Of a stretch of 64,000 nucleotides of DNA, positions 41,812-50,148 are shown piece by piece. The first letter of the stretch is position 1. Every line of letters starts with the position of its first letter. The notes under the pieces were generated by a model. It was not told the DNA's origin and ran no database searches. It saw only the letters and a program-made list of their open reading frames with translations. The position numbers and the translations under genes were made by a program. This stretch comes from Streptomyces sp. BV286 (GTDB taxonomy: Bacteria; Actinomycetota; Actinomycetes; Streptomycetales; Streptomycetaceae), in NCBI RefSeq assembly GCF_019090165.1, contig NZ_JAHRIB010000174.1, forward strand, positions 84,781 to 148,780, written 5' to 3'.

Positions 41812-42921
41812 TCAGCGCTTGCGGCGCTCGACAACGTAGGCGTACTGGTCCGGCCAGGTCGGCTCGGCGTCGAGCGCGAGGGCGGCGTGCTGTGGCCAGT
41901 AGGGGTTGCGCAGGAGTTCACGGCCGAGCAGGACGGCGTCGGCCTGCCCGGAGTTGACGATCTCCTCGGCCTGGTGCGGGTCGGTGATGATGCCGACCGC
42001 GCCGGTGGGGATGTCGGAGCCCTGGCGGGCCTGGGTGGCGAAGGGCACTTGGTAGCCGGGCCCGGCGACGATCTTCGCGTCGCGGACCATGCCGCCGGTG
42101 GAGACGTCCAGGAGGTCGACGCCGTGGACCGTCAATTCCTTGGCGAGGCGGACGGTGTCGTCCCCGGTCCAGCCGTCGCGCTCGTCCTCGGGGTTCTCGG
42201 TCAGCCAGTCGGTGGCCGAGGTGCGGAAGAAGACCGGCAGGTCCTCGGGCCACACCGCGCGGACCGCGTCGACGACCTCCAGGGCGAAGCGGATCCGGTT
42301 GTCGAAGCTGCCGCCGTAGGCGTCGGTGCGGTGGTTGGAGGCCGGGGAGAGGAAGGAGTTGATCAGGTAGCCGTGGGCTCCGTGCACCTCGACCACCTGG
42401 AATCCCGCGGCCAGGGCGCGCCGGGCGGAGTCGGCGAAGTCGCGTACCAGCTGCTGGATCTCCTCCACGGTCAGCTCGTGCGGGACGGCCAGTCCGTCGT
42501 AGGCGATCGCGCTGGGCGCCACGGGCTGCCAGCCACCCTCGGCCTCGGTCAGGTAGCGGTCGGACACCCAGGGCTTGTCCACCGATGCCTTGCGCCCGGC
42601 GTGCGCGAGCTGGATGGCGGGGACGGCTCCGTGAGCCTTGATGACCTTGGTGATGCGGGCGAAGGCCTCCTGCTGGCGGTCGTTCCACAGGCCCAGGTCC
42701 CAGGGGCTGATGCGCCCGTCGGGTCGTACGCCGGTGGCCTCGGCCATGACCAGACCAGCGCCGCCGACGGCACGCGAGGCCAGGTGGGCGAGGTGGAAGT
42801 CGGTCGGCGCACCGGTCGCCGTGCCTTCGGGGGCGGCGGAGTACATGCACATCGGGGACATCCACACCCGATTGGGTATCCGAAGGGAACGCAGGGTGAG
42901 GGGGGTGAACAGGGAACTCAT
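41812..42921 (-). CDS. NADH:flavin oxidoreductase, Old Yellow Enzyme family (YqjM-like)
   Basis: The 369-aa TIM barrel begins MSSLFTPLTLRSLRIPNRVW. SPMCMYSA holds the Cys that modulates FMN in YqjM-like enzymes, followed by IQLAHAGRKAS and VVEVHGAHGYLINSFLSPAS with the ring-binding residues. It should reduce activated C=C bonds using NAD(P)H and FMN. It is fourth gene of the operon. A 7-bp triple repeat lies just before its ribosome site. Confidence 0.92.
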   Translation of the reverse strand: MSSLFTPLTLRSLRIPNRVWMSPMCMYSAAPEGTATGAPTDFHLAHLASRAVGGAGLVMAEATGVRPDGRISPWDLGLWNDRQQEAFARITKVIKAHGAVPAIQLAHAGRKASVDKPWVSDRYLTEAEGGWQPVAPSAIAYDGLAVPHELTVEEIQQLVRDFADSARRALAAGFQVVEVHGAHGYLINSFLSPASNHRTDAYGGSFDNRIRFALEVVDAVRAVWPEDLPVFFRTSATDWLTENPEDERDGWTGDDTVRLAKELTVHGVDLLDVSTGGMVRDAKIVAGPGYQVPFATQARQGSDIPTGAVGIITDPHQAEEIVNSGQADAVLLGRELLRNPYWPQHAALALDAEPTWPDQYAYVVERRKR

Positions 42922-42939
42922 GCGGGTGGTGCTTCCTTC

Positions 42940-42960
42940 GTGATCGGTGATCGGTGATCG
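42940..42960. repeat. Three tandem copies of TGATCGG
   Basis: A perfect 21-bp heptamer repeat in the 70-bp gap between the SRPBCC and OYE genes. It may be a slippage product or affect mRNA structure in the operon. Confidence 0.7.
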
Positions 42961-42991
42961 GTGTCAACGGACGGAGCAGCTGCCGTCCGGG

Positions 42992-43426
42992 TCAGGCGAT
43001 GATCGTGTGGAGTCCTGCGAGGGCGGGGGCGTAGGCCGCTTCGAGGACCGCGGTGGCTTCCTGAGCGGTGGTTCCCTCGGCCGGATCGAAGGTGGCGTGC
43101 CAGCTGAGGAAGGCGCCGCCGGTGTCGGCGACGGGCTGGACGTGCAGCGTCGAGCGGTAGCCACGGACCGGCAGCGGCGCCTCGACGATCTCGTAACTCA
43201 GCTTCCGGTCCGCGTCGTCCAGGCCCACGAGCCGTTCCCGGTAGATGCTGCCGTCCACCCCGGTGAGGACCCGGATCGCGCCGGGGGTGAGCCCGTTGCC
43301 GCCGCCCGTGATCTCGCTCGCCCGGATGGCCGGGTGCCAGTCGGGCAGGCCGTTGAACTGCCGGACGACGGCCCATGTCTCGTCTGCGGAGCTGGTGAAG
43401 ACCGAGCTCCAGTACGCCTGTGCCAT
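42992..43426 (-). CDS. SRPBCC-family protein (polyketide cyclase/START-like)
   Basis: The 144-aa protein begins MAQAYWSSVFTSSADETWAV and contains VRQFNGLPDWHPAI and YRSTLHVQPVADTGGAFLSW, the helix-grip fold of SRPBCC ligand-binding proteins. Its ATG overlaps the RidA TGA by one base, so translation is coupled. It probably binds a hydrophobic small molecule handled by the neighbouring reductases. Confidence 0.87.
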   Translation of the reverse strand: MAQAYWSSVFTSSADETWAVVRQFNGLPDWHPAIRASEITGGGNGLTPGAIRVLTGVDGSIYRERLVGLDDADRKLSYEIVEAPLPVRGYRSTLHVQPVADTGGAFLSWHATFDPAEGTTAQEATAVLEAAYAPALAGLHTIIA

Positions 43427-43827
43427 CAGGCGGGCAGTCGGGTGTCGATGATGAAGTTGGTCTCGATGAGCTGGCCGGGGAAGAACAGCGACGCGACGCC
43501 GATGGTGCTGCTGGTGGGGCGGTGGTCGCCGAAGTAGGCGAGGTTGGCGGCGGCCATCGCGTTGTTGTACTTCGGCAGGTCGACGATGAACTGGGTCTCG
43601 GAGACGACCTGGTTGCGGGTGGCGCCGTAGTGGGCGAGGACTTTCTCGAAGTTGGCGAAGACCTGCTCGCTCTGGGCGTCGAAGTCGCCCGGGAACAGGA
43701 AGTTGCCCTCGTCGTCGTGGGAGAGCTGGCCCGAGACATAGATCGTGTGCTCGACCTTGATGGCCTGGGCGAAGCCGAACTCGCGCTCGCCGGAGACGCC
43801 GTGGCTGTAGGAATCGATCGCAGTCAT
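43426..43827 (-). CDS. RidA/YjgF/YER057c-family protein
   Basis: The 133-aa protein has GFAQAIKVEHTIYVSGQLSH and the C-terminal FFPGQLIETNFIIDTRLP of RidA proteins. The family's enamine/imine deaminase Arg does not appear in its usual C-terminal place (IETNF instead of the R-x-E-I/V context), so it may belong to a non-canonical subgroup. It is second in the operon, 54 bp after the NmrA-like gene. Confidence 0.85.
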   Translation of the reverse strand: MTAIDSYSHGVSGEREFGFAQAIKVEHTIYVSGQLSHDDEGNFLFPGDFDAQSEQVFANFEKVLAHYGATRNQVVSETQFIVDLPKYNNAMAAANLAYFGDHRPTSSTIGVASLFFPGQLIETNFIIDTRLPA

Positions 43828-43881
43828 GGTGGCTTTCCTTTGCTGGTGGGGGGGGAGGAGGGGCGGATGGGGCCGCTGGGC

Positions 43882-44532
43882 TCAGGCGGCCAGGCGGGCG
43901 ACCGCGTCCGCTACGGGTGTGTCGCCGGAGGTCAGCTCGACGATGACGCGGCTGAGGGCGGGCTCGTGCAGGGCGGCGTCGAGGAACGCGGCGACATCGT
44001 CACGGTGCACGTCGCCGTACTCGACGGCGGATCCCGCGGTCACCCGGCCGCTGCCGGGGGTGTCCAGAAGGGTTCCGGGACGGACGATCAGCCAGTCGAG
44101 ATCGGTGCGCGCCAGGTAGACGTCCGCACTCTTCTTGACCTTGATGTAGTGCTCGAAGCCCTCACCGCCGTCGCCGCCGCGCAGCGCATCGGGGAAGACG
44201 GAAACCAGGACGAACCGGGTCACCCCGGCGGTGGCGGCCGCGTCGGCTGCCTTCTCCAGGCCTTTGCCGTCGATGAGGGTGGTCTTGTCCATGCCGGTCC
44301 CGTGGGCACCGGCCGAGAACACCACTGCGTCGTGCCCGGCGAACTTGCCCGCGAGCTCTTCCACAGAGTCGGCGATCAGGTCGCCGGTCACCGGCGTCGC
44401 ACCGGTCGCGCGGATCGTGTCGGCCTGGTCCGGGCTGCGGTGCATGCCGGTCACCTCGTCACCGCGCTCGGACAGTAGGACGGAAAGCCTCCTGCCGACA
44501 CCTCCGGCGGCACCGATCTGGAACACCTTCAT
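43882..44532 (-). CDS. NAD(P)H-binding NmrA-like/atypical SDR protein
   Basis: The 216-aa protein begins MKVFQIGAAGGVGRRLSVLL (GxxGxxG loop) and carries SAGAHGTGMDKTTLIDGKG and WLIVRPGTLLDTPGSGRV. This is the atypical SDR group that includes flavin reductases and redox sensors. It is the first gene of the operon, directly across from the GntR gene and its paired palindromes. Confidence 0.87.
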   Translation of the reverse strand: MKVFQIGAAGGVGRRLSVLLSERGDEVTGMHRSPDQADTIRATGATPVTGDLIADSVEELAGKFAGHDAVVFSAGAHGTGMDKTTLIDGKGLEKAADAAATAGVTRFVLVSVFPDALRGGDGGEGFEHYIKVKKSADVYLARTDLDWLIVRPGTLLDTPGSGRVTAGSAVEYGDVHRDDVAAFLDAALHEPALSRVIVELTSGDTPVADAVARLAA

Positions 44533-44579
44533 GGAAATCGCCTCTCTCCTGGCCGGACGGCCGGCCTCCCGGTTGTCCT

Positions 44580-44615
44580 AATGTTGACATTGCGACAACT
44601 CAAGGATGTTAACAT
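44580..44615. promoter_or_regulatory. Two GntR-type palindromes over the divergent promoter
   Basis: AATGTTGACATT (44580-44591) and ATGTTAACAT (44606-44615) share ATGTT-ACAT halves, with centres 25 bp apart. For gntR, TTGACA at 44584-44589 sits in the first and TAACAT at 44610-44615 in the second. The -10 ends 6 bp before ATG 44622, implying a leaderless gntR mRNA under direct autorepression, shared with the six-gene operon. Confidence 0.68.
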
Positions 44616-44621
44616 TGAGAC

Positions 44622-45299
44622 ATGCAGAAGACGCAACTCGTAGACGCGGTGGCCCCCGCCCGCCGTCGCGGACTGGCCGACGAGGTCGCCGACCGGATCC
44701 GGGAGGCGATCTTCAGCGGTGCGTACGCCCCCGGGGCACCGCTGCGAGAGGTCGAACTCTCCGGCGTCCTGCAGGTCAGCAGGGGTCCGGTGCGTGAGGC
44801 TCTGCGCGTACTGGAGCGCGAGGGGCTCGTGCACTGCGCCTGGCACCGCGGCACCGTGGTCACGACGTTGTCCGCCGAGGATGTCGCCGAACTCGACAGC
44901 CTGCGCGGCGCGATCGAGGACCTCGCCGTCCAGCAGGTCATTGCGCACGCCTCGGACACGGACCTCGCGGCCATCGAGAAGGCGGCCGGCGGGATGGACC
45001 TCACGACGGACCCGCACGCCATGGTCCGCCTGGACATCGCCTTCCACGACGCCGTCTTCGCCGCCACCGGCCATCAGCGTCTCGCCGCGGCCTGGGAGGC
45101 CATCCGCTGCCAGGTCCACCTGTTCCTGCTCACCCGAATCGGCCTCAGCACCGAGGGCTACCTCGGCTGCATCCCCCAGGAGCACCATGCGCTGGCCGCA
45201 GCCCTGCGCACCCGGGACCCCCAGGTCGCCCTCCCCCTCTTCGCCGCCCACCGCCGCCACGCGGTGGACGTCGTCACCGGCACGCCGAACTCGGCCTGA
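44622..45299 (+). CDS. GntR-family regulator, FadR/FCD subfamily
   Basis: The 225-aa protein has the winged helix RGLADEVADRIREAIFSGAY, APLREVELSGVLQVSRGPVR and EALRVLEREGLV in residues 16-70. An all-helical FCD domain follows, with metal-site-type histidines (LDIAFHDAVFAATGH, EHHALAAAL, HRRHAVD). It is divergent from the six-gene redox operon and should repress it until a small acid or pathway intermediate binds. Confidence 0.9.
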   Translation: MQKTQLVDAVAPARRRGLADEVADRIREAIFSGAYAPGAPLREVELSGVLQVSRGPVREALRVLEREGLVHCAWHRGTVVTTLSAEDVAELDSLRGAIEDLAVQQVIAHASDTDLAAIEKAAGGMDLTTDPHAMVRLDIAFHDAVFAATGHQRLAAAWEAIRCQVHLFLLTRIGLSTEGYLGCIPQEHHALAAALRTRDPQVALPLFAAHRRHAVDVVTGTPNSA

Positions 45300-45487
45300 C
45301 GACCCGTCCGTTGGCAAGTCTGGGCTCCGCCCGGCGATGGTGAAGCCTGTCCGTCATCGCATGCGCCCGGAACCGGGGGCATGTGCAACGGCAGCCGGTG
45401 GTCGAGGCGCTCGTCCGTGAGCTGACGCGCACTCCAGTCATCAAACCTGGCCACGGCAGGTCAGCGTGGTGAGTTCAGAGAGCTCCC

Positions 45488-45844
45488 TCAGTTCAGACAA
45501 AGGCAGAAAGGGTGACCCGCCGGGTCCAGGAAAACTCGGTAGGACGTCCCGGTCTGCTTCTCGTGTCTGGTCGCACCAAGATTGGTTACTGCCACCTCGG
45601 CGGCATCAAGGTCGTCAACGATCACATCGAGGTGCATCTGCTGAGGTCGGTCCTGAGTGGGCCATTCCGGCGGGGTGTAATCAGCCACCCTGTGAAAGGA
45701 GATGCACCGGCCGTCGCCGGCGCAAACCGAGGCCCGGTCAGGGGAAACGTCAGTCTCCCAGTCCAACATCGCGCCGTAGAACCTCGCCAGTGCGCCAGGA
45801 TCCGGACAGTCGATGACGATGAGGGGCAAGCGAGCGATAGCCAT
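45488..45844 (-). CDS. VOC-family protein
   Basis: The 118-aa protein begins MAIARLPLIVIDCPDPGALA with RFYGAMLDWE and ends RVFLDPAGHPFCLCLN, a single-module glyoxalase-like protein of the type common in actinomycetes (DPAGHPFCL signature). It is isolated between the GntR gene and a decayed region. 45300-45487 has no recognisable gene. Confidence 0.82.
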   Translation of the reverse strand: MAIARLPLIVIDCPDPGALARFYGAMLDWETDVSPDRASVCAGDGRCISFHRVADYTPPEWPTQDRPQQMHLDVIVDDLDAAEVAVTNLGATRHEKQTGTSYRVFLDPAGHPFCLCLN

Positions 45845-46425
45845 GCCGGCCACGCTAACGACGAACAGGGCCGGTGGCCGCCGTCGACCAAGAGCGCGCC
45901 CGGAATCCGTCCCACTTCGCTTCCGCGGCTGACCGCGGTGGCCGGGCAGGACGGGGCTGCGTACCGCTTCGGTGAGCATCGGTTCCGGCAAGGTCCACAT
46001 CACAGCACATGCCATCCACCCCGGCCGCGCGCCACCTGAATGCCCCTGCGCGCACCCCGTCGCCGATGGGGCCACACCCCGATCATGACCCCGACCAGCG
46101 GGACGGCGAAGGGGGTGGCGTCGTCCTCGGCGACGACGTCGATGACGGCCAGCACCGGGTCTGCCGCATGCGCTGGATTGAACGGCCCCATACCGGCATC
46201 TACGCCGCGGCCCCTGGCGGTGCTGCAGTGCAGGCGGGGTTCTCCCGACCGGTGTTCTGTGCCGGCACGTCACCAGAGCAGCGCGGAGCCGGATCGTACG
46301 CACGGAGTCCACAGAGCCTTGGTTCTGCGTGGACTGTCCACGGAAAGCGTTGATCAGCCTCTCGGTTGGAGCGACGATCACCGTCAGTTGGATCTGCGCA
46401 TCAACCACCCTGAAGGGGACCTCAC
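45845..46425. other. 581 bp without an assignable gene
   Basis: A minus frame near 46190-46070 reads MGPFNPAHAADPVLAVIDVV and AEDDATPFAVPLVGVMIGVW, protein-like but with no recognised family and an Arg-rich, non-coding-like end. The 3' part should hold the promoter of the secreted-protein gene. Confidence 0.35.
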
Positions 46426-46875
46426 ATGCGGACGAAGAACCGAGTACTCACGCTACTGGCAGCCAGTGCACTCCTTGCCGGCAGTTCTCTCACCCTCGGA
46501 GCGACCAACGCGGCAGCTGCCGAATGGACCTTCTCCAAGAGCCCGGTGGATGAAGACGGGGGCTTCACGATCGCCGCCTACACCCCGAGCGGCACCTACG
46601 CGGGCGTCATGGTGTGGAACGCCGATCCGGGGTGCTGTGAAATCCCAGGCGACGCGTTCCAGGTGGTGGACCGGCTGTCGGACGGGTGGGGCATGGAGGC
46701 CAAGATGATCGTTCCGGTGAGCTCGCGCAAGGCGACCACGCGCGGGCACGAGGCCACCTACTACAGTCCCTGGAGCACCGGCGATCTGACAGAGGGCGCC
46801 AGAGTCGCCATCCAACTCTGCGCGGTCAAGGGCACGTCCTCACACTGCAGCATCGCGTACACCGGCCACGCGTAA
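46426..46875 (+). CDS. Small secreted protein
   Basis: The 149-aa protein has a Sec signal (MRTKNRVLTLLAASALLAGS, then LTLGATNAAAA, cleavage likely after AAA). The beta-rich mature part of about 117 residues has four cysteines (GCC, LCAV, HCSI), likely oxidised outside the cell. A AAGGGGA ribosome site precedes ATG 46426. No family recognised. Confidence 0.75.
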   Translation: MRTKNRVLTLLAASALLAGSSLTLGATNAAAAEWTFSKSPVDEDGGFTIAAYTPSGTYAGVMVWNADPGCCEIPGDAFQVVDRLSDGWGMEAKMIVPVSSRKATTRGHEATYYSPWSTGDLTEGARVAIQLCAVKGTSSHCSIAYTGHA

Positions 46876-47289
46876 CCACGCACCGGCGGCAGGCGCAGTC
46901 CAACAGCCGGACCGATTCCCACAGGTCCTCCGTACCAAACGCCCGGAATCGGGCACGACAGGATCCCTCAAGTCCTTCTCAGGACTACGTGCTTGCCCCA
47001 TGCCGGAAAGCTGGCACCACTACTCCTGAACTGAATAAATGCCTCATTTGGTTCAGTCAGCACGCCTCGACGGCCTGGGTGACGAAGACGCGCCTGGAAA
47101 GAACGAGCTCGACGTCGTTCCGGACGATGCGCCAACCCAGATCGAACAGCCCCGCGTGCGGCGCCGCCGTCAGGCTGCGGTACCGAGGCCGCCGCGCTGC
47201 GCCGGGCCCGCGCCGAACGCGCTGGGGCAACCGTGTCCTCGACACCCCCTCGGCAGGCGGCGAGGCGGGCCGAAAGAGCCGACGAGATG
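46876..47289. other. 414 bp with a possible gene-tail remnant
   Basis: On the minus strand near 47150-47057 a frame reads AGLFDLGWRIVRNDVELVLS RRVFVTQAVEAC and stops. It looks like the C-terminal end of a lost protein of unknown family. Nothing else is supportable. Confidence 0.35.
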
Positions 47290-48399
47290 TCACCGGCCTC
47301 CGGGGTGTAGTCCCAGCCAGCCCGGGGACGGTGCTCCGGTGACCTCGCCGACGTAGAGGGTCAGCTGCTGTCGGAAGCGTTCGACGAGGGCGCGGTCGGC
47401 CATGAACGCTTCGAAGCCGCTCACGTTGGCGTTGGGGTAGTCCCAGATGGGGCGGTAGCCGGCGTGGGGGGCGACGTCGGTGCGGACGGACCACATGTAG
47501 AAGTCGGACTGGGTCTGCTTGTCGAGCCACCAGTTCAGGTACAGCTTGGCGGCGGCCGGGTGCTTGGCGTCCTTGAAGATGGCGGCGCGCTGTGCCCAGG
47601 CCATGAAGGGGTCGTTCTTCGGCAGGACGAAGCGGGTCTTGACCCCGTCGGCCGGGGTCAGCATGCCGTCGGTGCCGAGGGCGACGGCCGCGGTGCCGGC
47701 CTCGACCCGGTCGGCGGGTTCCTGGGTGCCGCGTACCCAGGCGATGTCCTGGGCGACGAAGCGGCGCAGCCAGTCCCAGCCGTACTTGTCGACGATGACC
47801 TTGTAGAGGTAGAGGACGGCGTCGTCGTCGTTCGGGAACGTCGAGACGATCTTCCCCTTCCAGCGGGGGGCGAGGAGGTCCCGGGCGGAGGTGGGCGCGG
47901 TGGCCCCGGCCTTGTCGACGTTGTAGATCGTGGAGAACGCGTCGACGAAGATGCCGGTCCAGGCGCCGTCGGCGTCCTTGAAGGCGGGGTGTACGCGGGA
48001 GAAGCCGGCCGGCTTGTAGCAGCGCAGTACGCCTTCCCGCTTCCAGCGGGGGAAGTCCTGCAGCGTCTGCAGCTGGACGACGTCGGGGACGAGGGTGCCG
48101 GTGGTGAGCTGGTTGTCGATACGGGCGTCGTGGAACTTGCTGTAGTCCACGACGATGTCCAGCGTGATGCCGGGGAACGCCTTCTCGAAGGCGGCCTTGT
48201 TGCCGTCCTGCTGGGTCGCGGTGTCGCCGCCCGCGTAGACGGTCAGCGCGCCACCTTCCGCCTTCGCCTCGCGGTACAGCTGCTCCAGGCTCTTCGTCTC
48301 CTCGCCACGTCCCGTGGCGTGCGCCGTTCCGGCGCCCAGGGCGCCTGCCGCGGCGGTGAGTGAGCCTGCGACGAGTACCTGACGTCGTCCGAGTGACAT
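47290..48399 (-). CDS. Extracellular solute-binding protein with Tat-type signal, orphan
   Basis: The 369-aa protein starts MSLGRRQVLVAGSLTAAAGA, a twin-arginine signal, followed by a type-1 ABC-transporter binding fold of the iron/spermidine type (LTVYAGGDTATQQDGNKAAF, VVDYSKFHDARIDNQLTTG, WTGIFVDAFSTIYN). No permease or ATPase gene is adjacent, so it must pair with a distant transporter or act alone. It is divergent from a MarR gene across 156 bp. Confidence 0.85.
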   Translation of the reverse strand: MSLGRRQVLVAGSLTAAAGALGAGTAHATGRGEETKSLEQLYREAKAEGGALTVYAGGDTATQQDGNKAAFEKAFPGITLDIVVDYSKFHDARIDNQLTTGTLVPDVVQLQTLQDFPRWKREGVLRCYKPAGFSRVHPAFKDADGAWTGIFVDAFSTIYNVDKAGATAPTSARDLLAPRWKGKIVSTFPNDDDAVLYLYKVIVDKYGWDWLRRFVAQDIAWVRGTQEPADRVEAGTAAVALGTDGMLTPADGVKTRFVLPKNDPFMAWAQRAAIFKDAKHPAAAKLYLNWWLDKQTQSDFYMWSVRTDVAPHAGYRPIWDYPNANVSGFEAFMADRALVERFRQQLTLYVGEVTGAPSPGWLGLHPGGR

Positions 48400-48484
48400 G
48401 GGGGGATGGTCCCTTCGGTGCGGTGCAGTGGGTTCGGCTGCAGGAAAAGTATCTGCAAAGGCAGCTATATTTCAAGCTTCAAGT

Positions 48485-48498
48485 ACAGCAAGTGCTGT
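48485..48498. promoter_or_regulatory. Candidate MarR operator
   Basis: ACAGC-AAGT-GCTGT is a perfect 5-bp-arm inverted repeat in an unusually AT-rich stretch between the solute-binding-protein and MarR genes. The surrounding CTTGCA/TGCAA half-sites may extend it. Confidence 0.45.
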
Positions 48499-48555
48499 GC
48501 AAATCTCCCTAAATACTTGCATAGAGGGCCAGAGAATTACTGTATCGTCAGGTTT

Positions 48556-49032
48556 ATGAGTGAGCTTCTCAACGATGAGGCAGTCGTCCTGTACGGCGAC
48601 ATCCTGCGCCTGACCGACGCATTCGGTGGACGGGCCGACCGCACGATCCGCGAGGCCGCCGGACTCGGCGGCTCCGAGTTCGAGGTGCTGCTGCGTCTGG
48701 CACGGCATCCGCAACGCCGTACCACCAGCGCCCGCCTCGCCGAGGACCTCTCCTTCACCTCCGGCGGCCTGACCCGGCTGATCGCCCGCATGGAAGAGGC
48801 CGGGCTGATCACCCGGCACCCTCACCCCGAGGACCGCAGGGCCTCCCTCCTGGAAGCCACCGAGAAGGGCAACGACCTGCTGGAGCGTGCCCTCGCCGCA
48901 CACGTCCCGCAGATGACCGCCGACCTGTTGGAACCGCTCACCACCATCGAGCGGTTGATCCTGCGCGAGCTGGTGACCAAGCTGCTCGCCCACTCCACGC
49001 GCGGCACGGTCGCCACGCCTGCTGGGCCGTGA
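48556..49032 (+). CDS. MarR-family transcriptional regulator
   Basis: The 158-aa protein begins MSELLNDEAVVLYGDILRLT and carries FEVLLRLARHPQRRTTSARL, DLSFTSGGLTRLIARMEEAG and LITRHPHPEDRRASLLEATE, the MarR winged helix with its DRR wing. It is divergent from the orphan solute-binding protein, whose expression it probably controls. Confidence 0.87.
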   Translation: MSELLNDEAVVLYGDILRLTDAFGGRADRTIREAAGLGGSEFEVLLRLARHPQRRTTSARLAEDLSFTSGGLTRLIARMEEAGLITRHPHPEDRRASLLEATEKGNDLLERALAAHVPQMTADLLEPLTTIERLILRELVTKLLAHSTRGTVATPAGP

Positions 49033-49077
49033 CCGGCCCTTCGCCGCGAAGACCCCCGGAAGCGGAGCACCTCCGGG

Positions 49078-49170
49078 AAGACCCTCCTGATCGGCGCCAA
49101 CGGCATGATCGGCTCCCGCATCACTGTTGGTGTCACCGCAGCGGGGTGGGAGAAGTCCATGGCCGGGCAG
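49078..49170 (+). pseudogene. NAD(P)-binding protein N-terminal remnant
   Basis: TLLIGANGMIGSRI has the G-A-x-G-x-I-G loop of NAD(P)H-binding SDR proteins, but the following residues are not domain-like. It was probably the start of a dehydrogenase gene lost by deletion. Confidence 0.35.
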
Positions 49171-49544
49171 GGTCGGACAACGGGTCTCCTCACTCGTGAC
49201 CGGCCTCAACAACCAGGCACTGCCAAGAGGTCCGTTTCTTCATGCCCACGACCACACCGGCATCTCTGTCCGGACGATCACCCGCGCCGCATGCTTCGAA
49301 TGAGATCCGGTTCGCCACACCGCACTCAGTTGGCGCAGCTATTCATCGAGTACCTGAGAGGTCGGCACGGCTCTCCTCCGTCGGTTTGTCGGCCGGCTCG
49401 TCCGGGGCAGCCAGCACGCACTCCCGGATTTGCAAGTACGGGCGGATCTCCGCGCGGTGCCGGCCCTGGTCCTCAGGCACTTCGCCGTCGCCGGCTACGA
49501 ACCTGCCCAGCGGAGCACCCGAGGCCGGAAGCCGGCAAGCAGCC

Positions 49545-49705
49545 GATCACGGTCGGCGTCATGATGCGCACCAGCAAGGGCACACCGGGATTGCGGGCGG
49601 CGCGTTCATCGTCCTCCCCCGCACCGTCACGGCGGTCGGCCACATCCAGCTCGCCGCCCTCTCCCTGATCGTCGGCATCGACCGCATCCTCAAGCAGGGC
49701 CGCTG
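49545..49705 (+). pseudogene. DctA/GltP-type dicarboxylate symporter C-terminal remnant
   Basis: Two frames in succession read ITVGVMMRTSKGTPG and GIAGGAFIVLPRTVTAVGHI QLAALSLIVGIDRIL, matching the HP2/TM8 region of dicarboxylate/amino-acid:cation symporters. One frameshift separates them and the rest of the transporter is missing. The flanking 49171-49544 and 49706-50148 hold no other recognisable gene. Confidence 0.6.
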
Positions 49706-50148
49706 CGGTCATCCCTCGCATCTACGTCACCCACCGGCGGCATCCTCCGGGCCCCCGTGCAGCAGGAGGCAGGACGGATGAGGACCCTTCCGTGAGCACG
49801 CCCAGCGTCTCCTCCTCGGCCATCCGGCGCGAAGTCCCGCGGCAGGCAACGCGATCATTCAGCTGACGGCCACGACGGGAGGGCTGGGTGGTTCGGTCAC
49901 CGCCCTCGACGTCGTCTCATCTGACGCCGACCGTCTCGGCAATAGCGTGACCTTGGCGCCACCTCCGCCGCCCACGACACCGGATCCGCTGGGCGGGGCC
50001 GCTGGGCAGGGTCGCTGGGCGGGCCGCTTCACGAGGCAGAGACCGCCGATCCATGGATAAACCCTCCTCTCCCGCCCTTGCGGGGGCGCTCCTACGGTCG
50101 AGGCCGCGGGCGCTCACCGGCCCGCCGTACCGAAGGAGCAGGACCCTC

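Noticed and set aside
47057..48475. 472-codon minus-strand frame over the solute-binding protein
   Set aside because: Arg/Pro-rich frame shadow of the Tat-type binding protein, which has a proper signal and fold.
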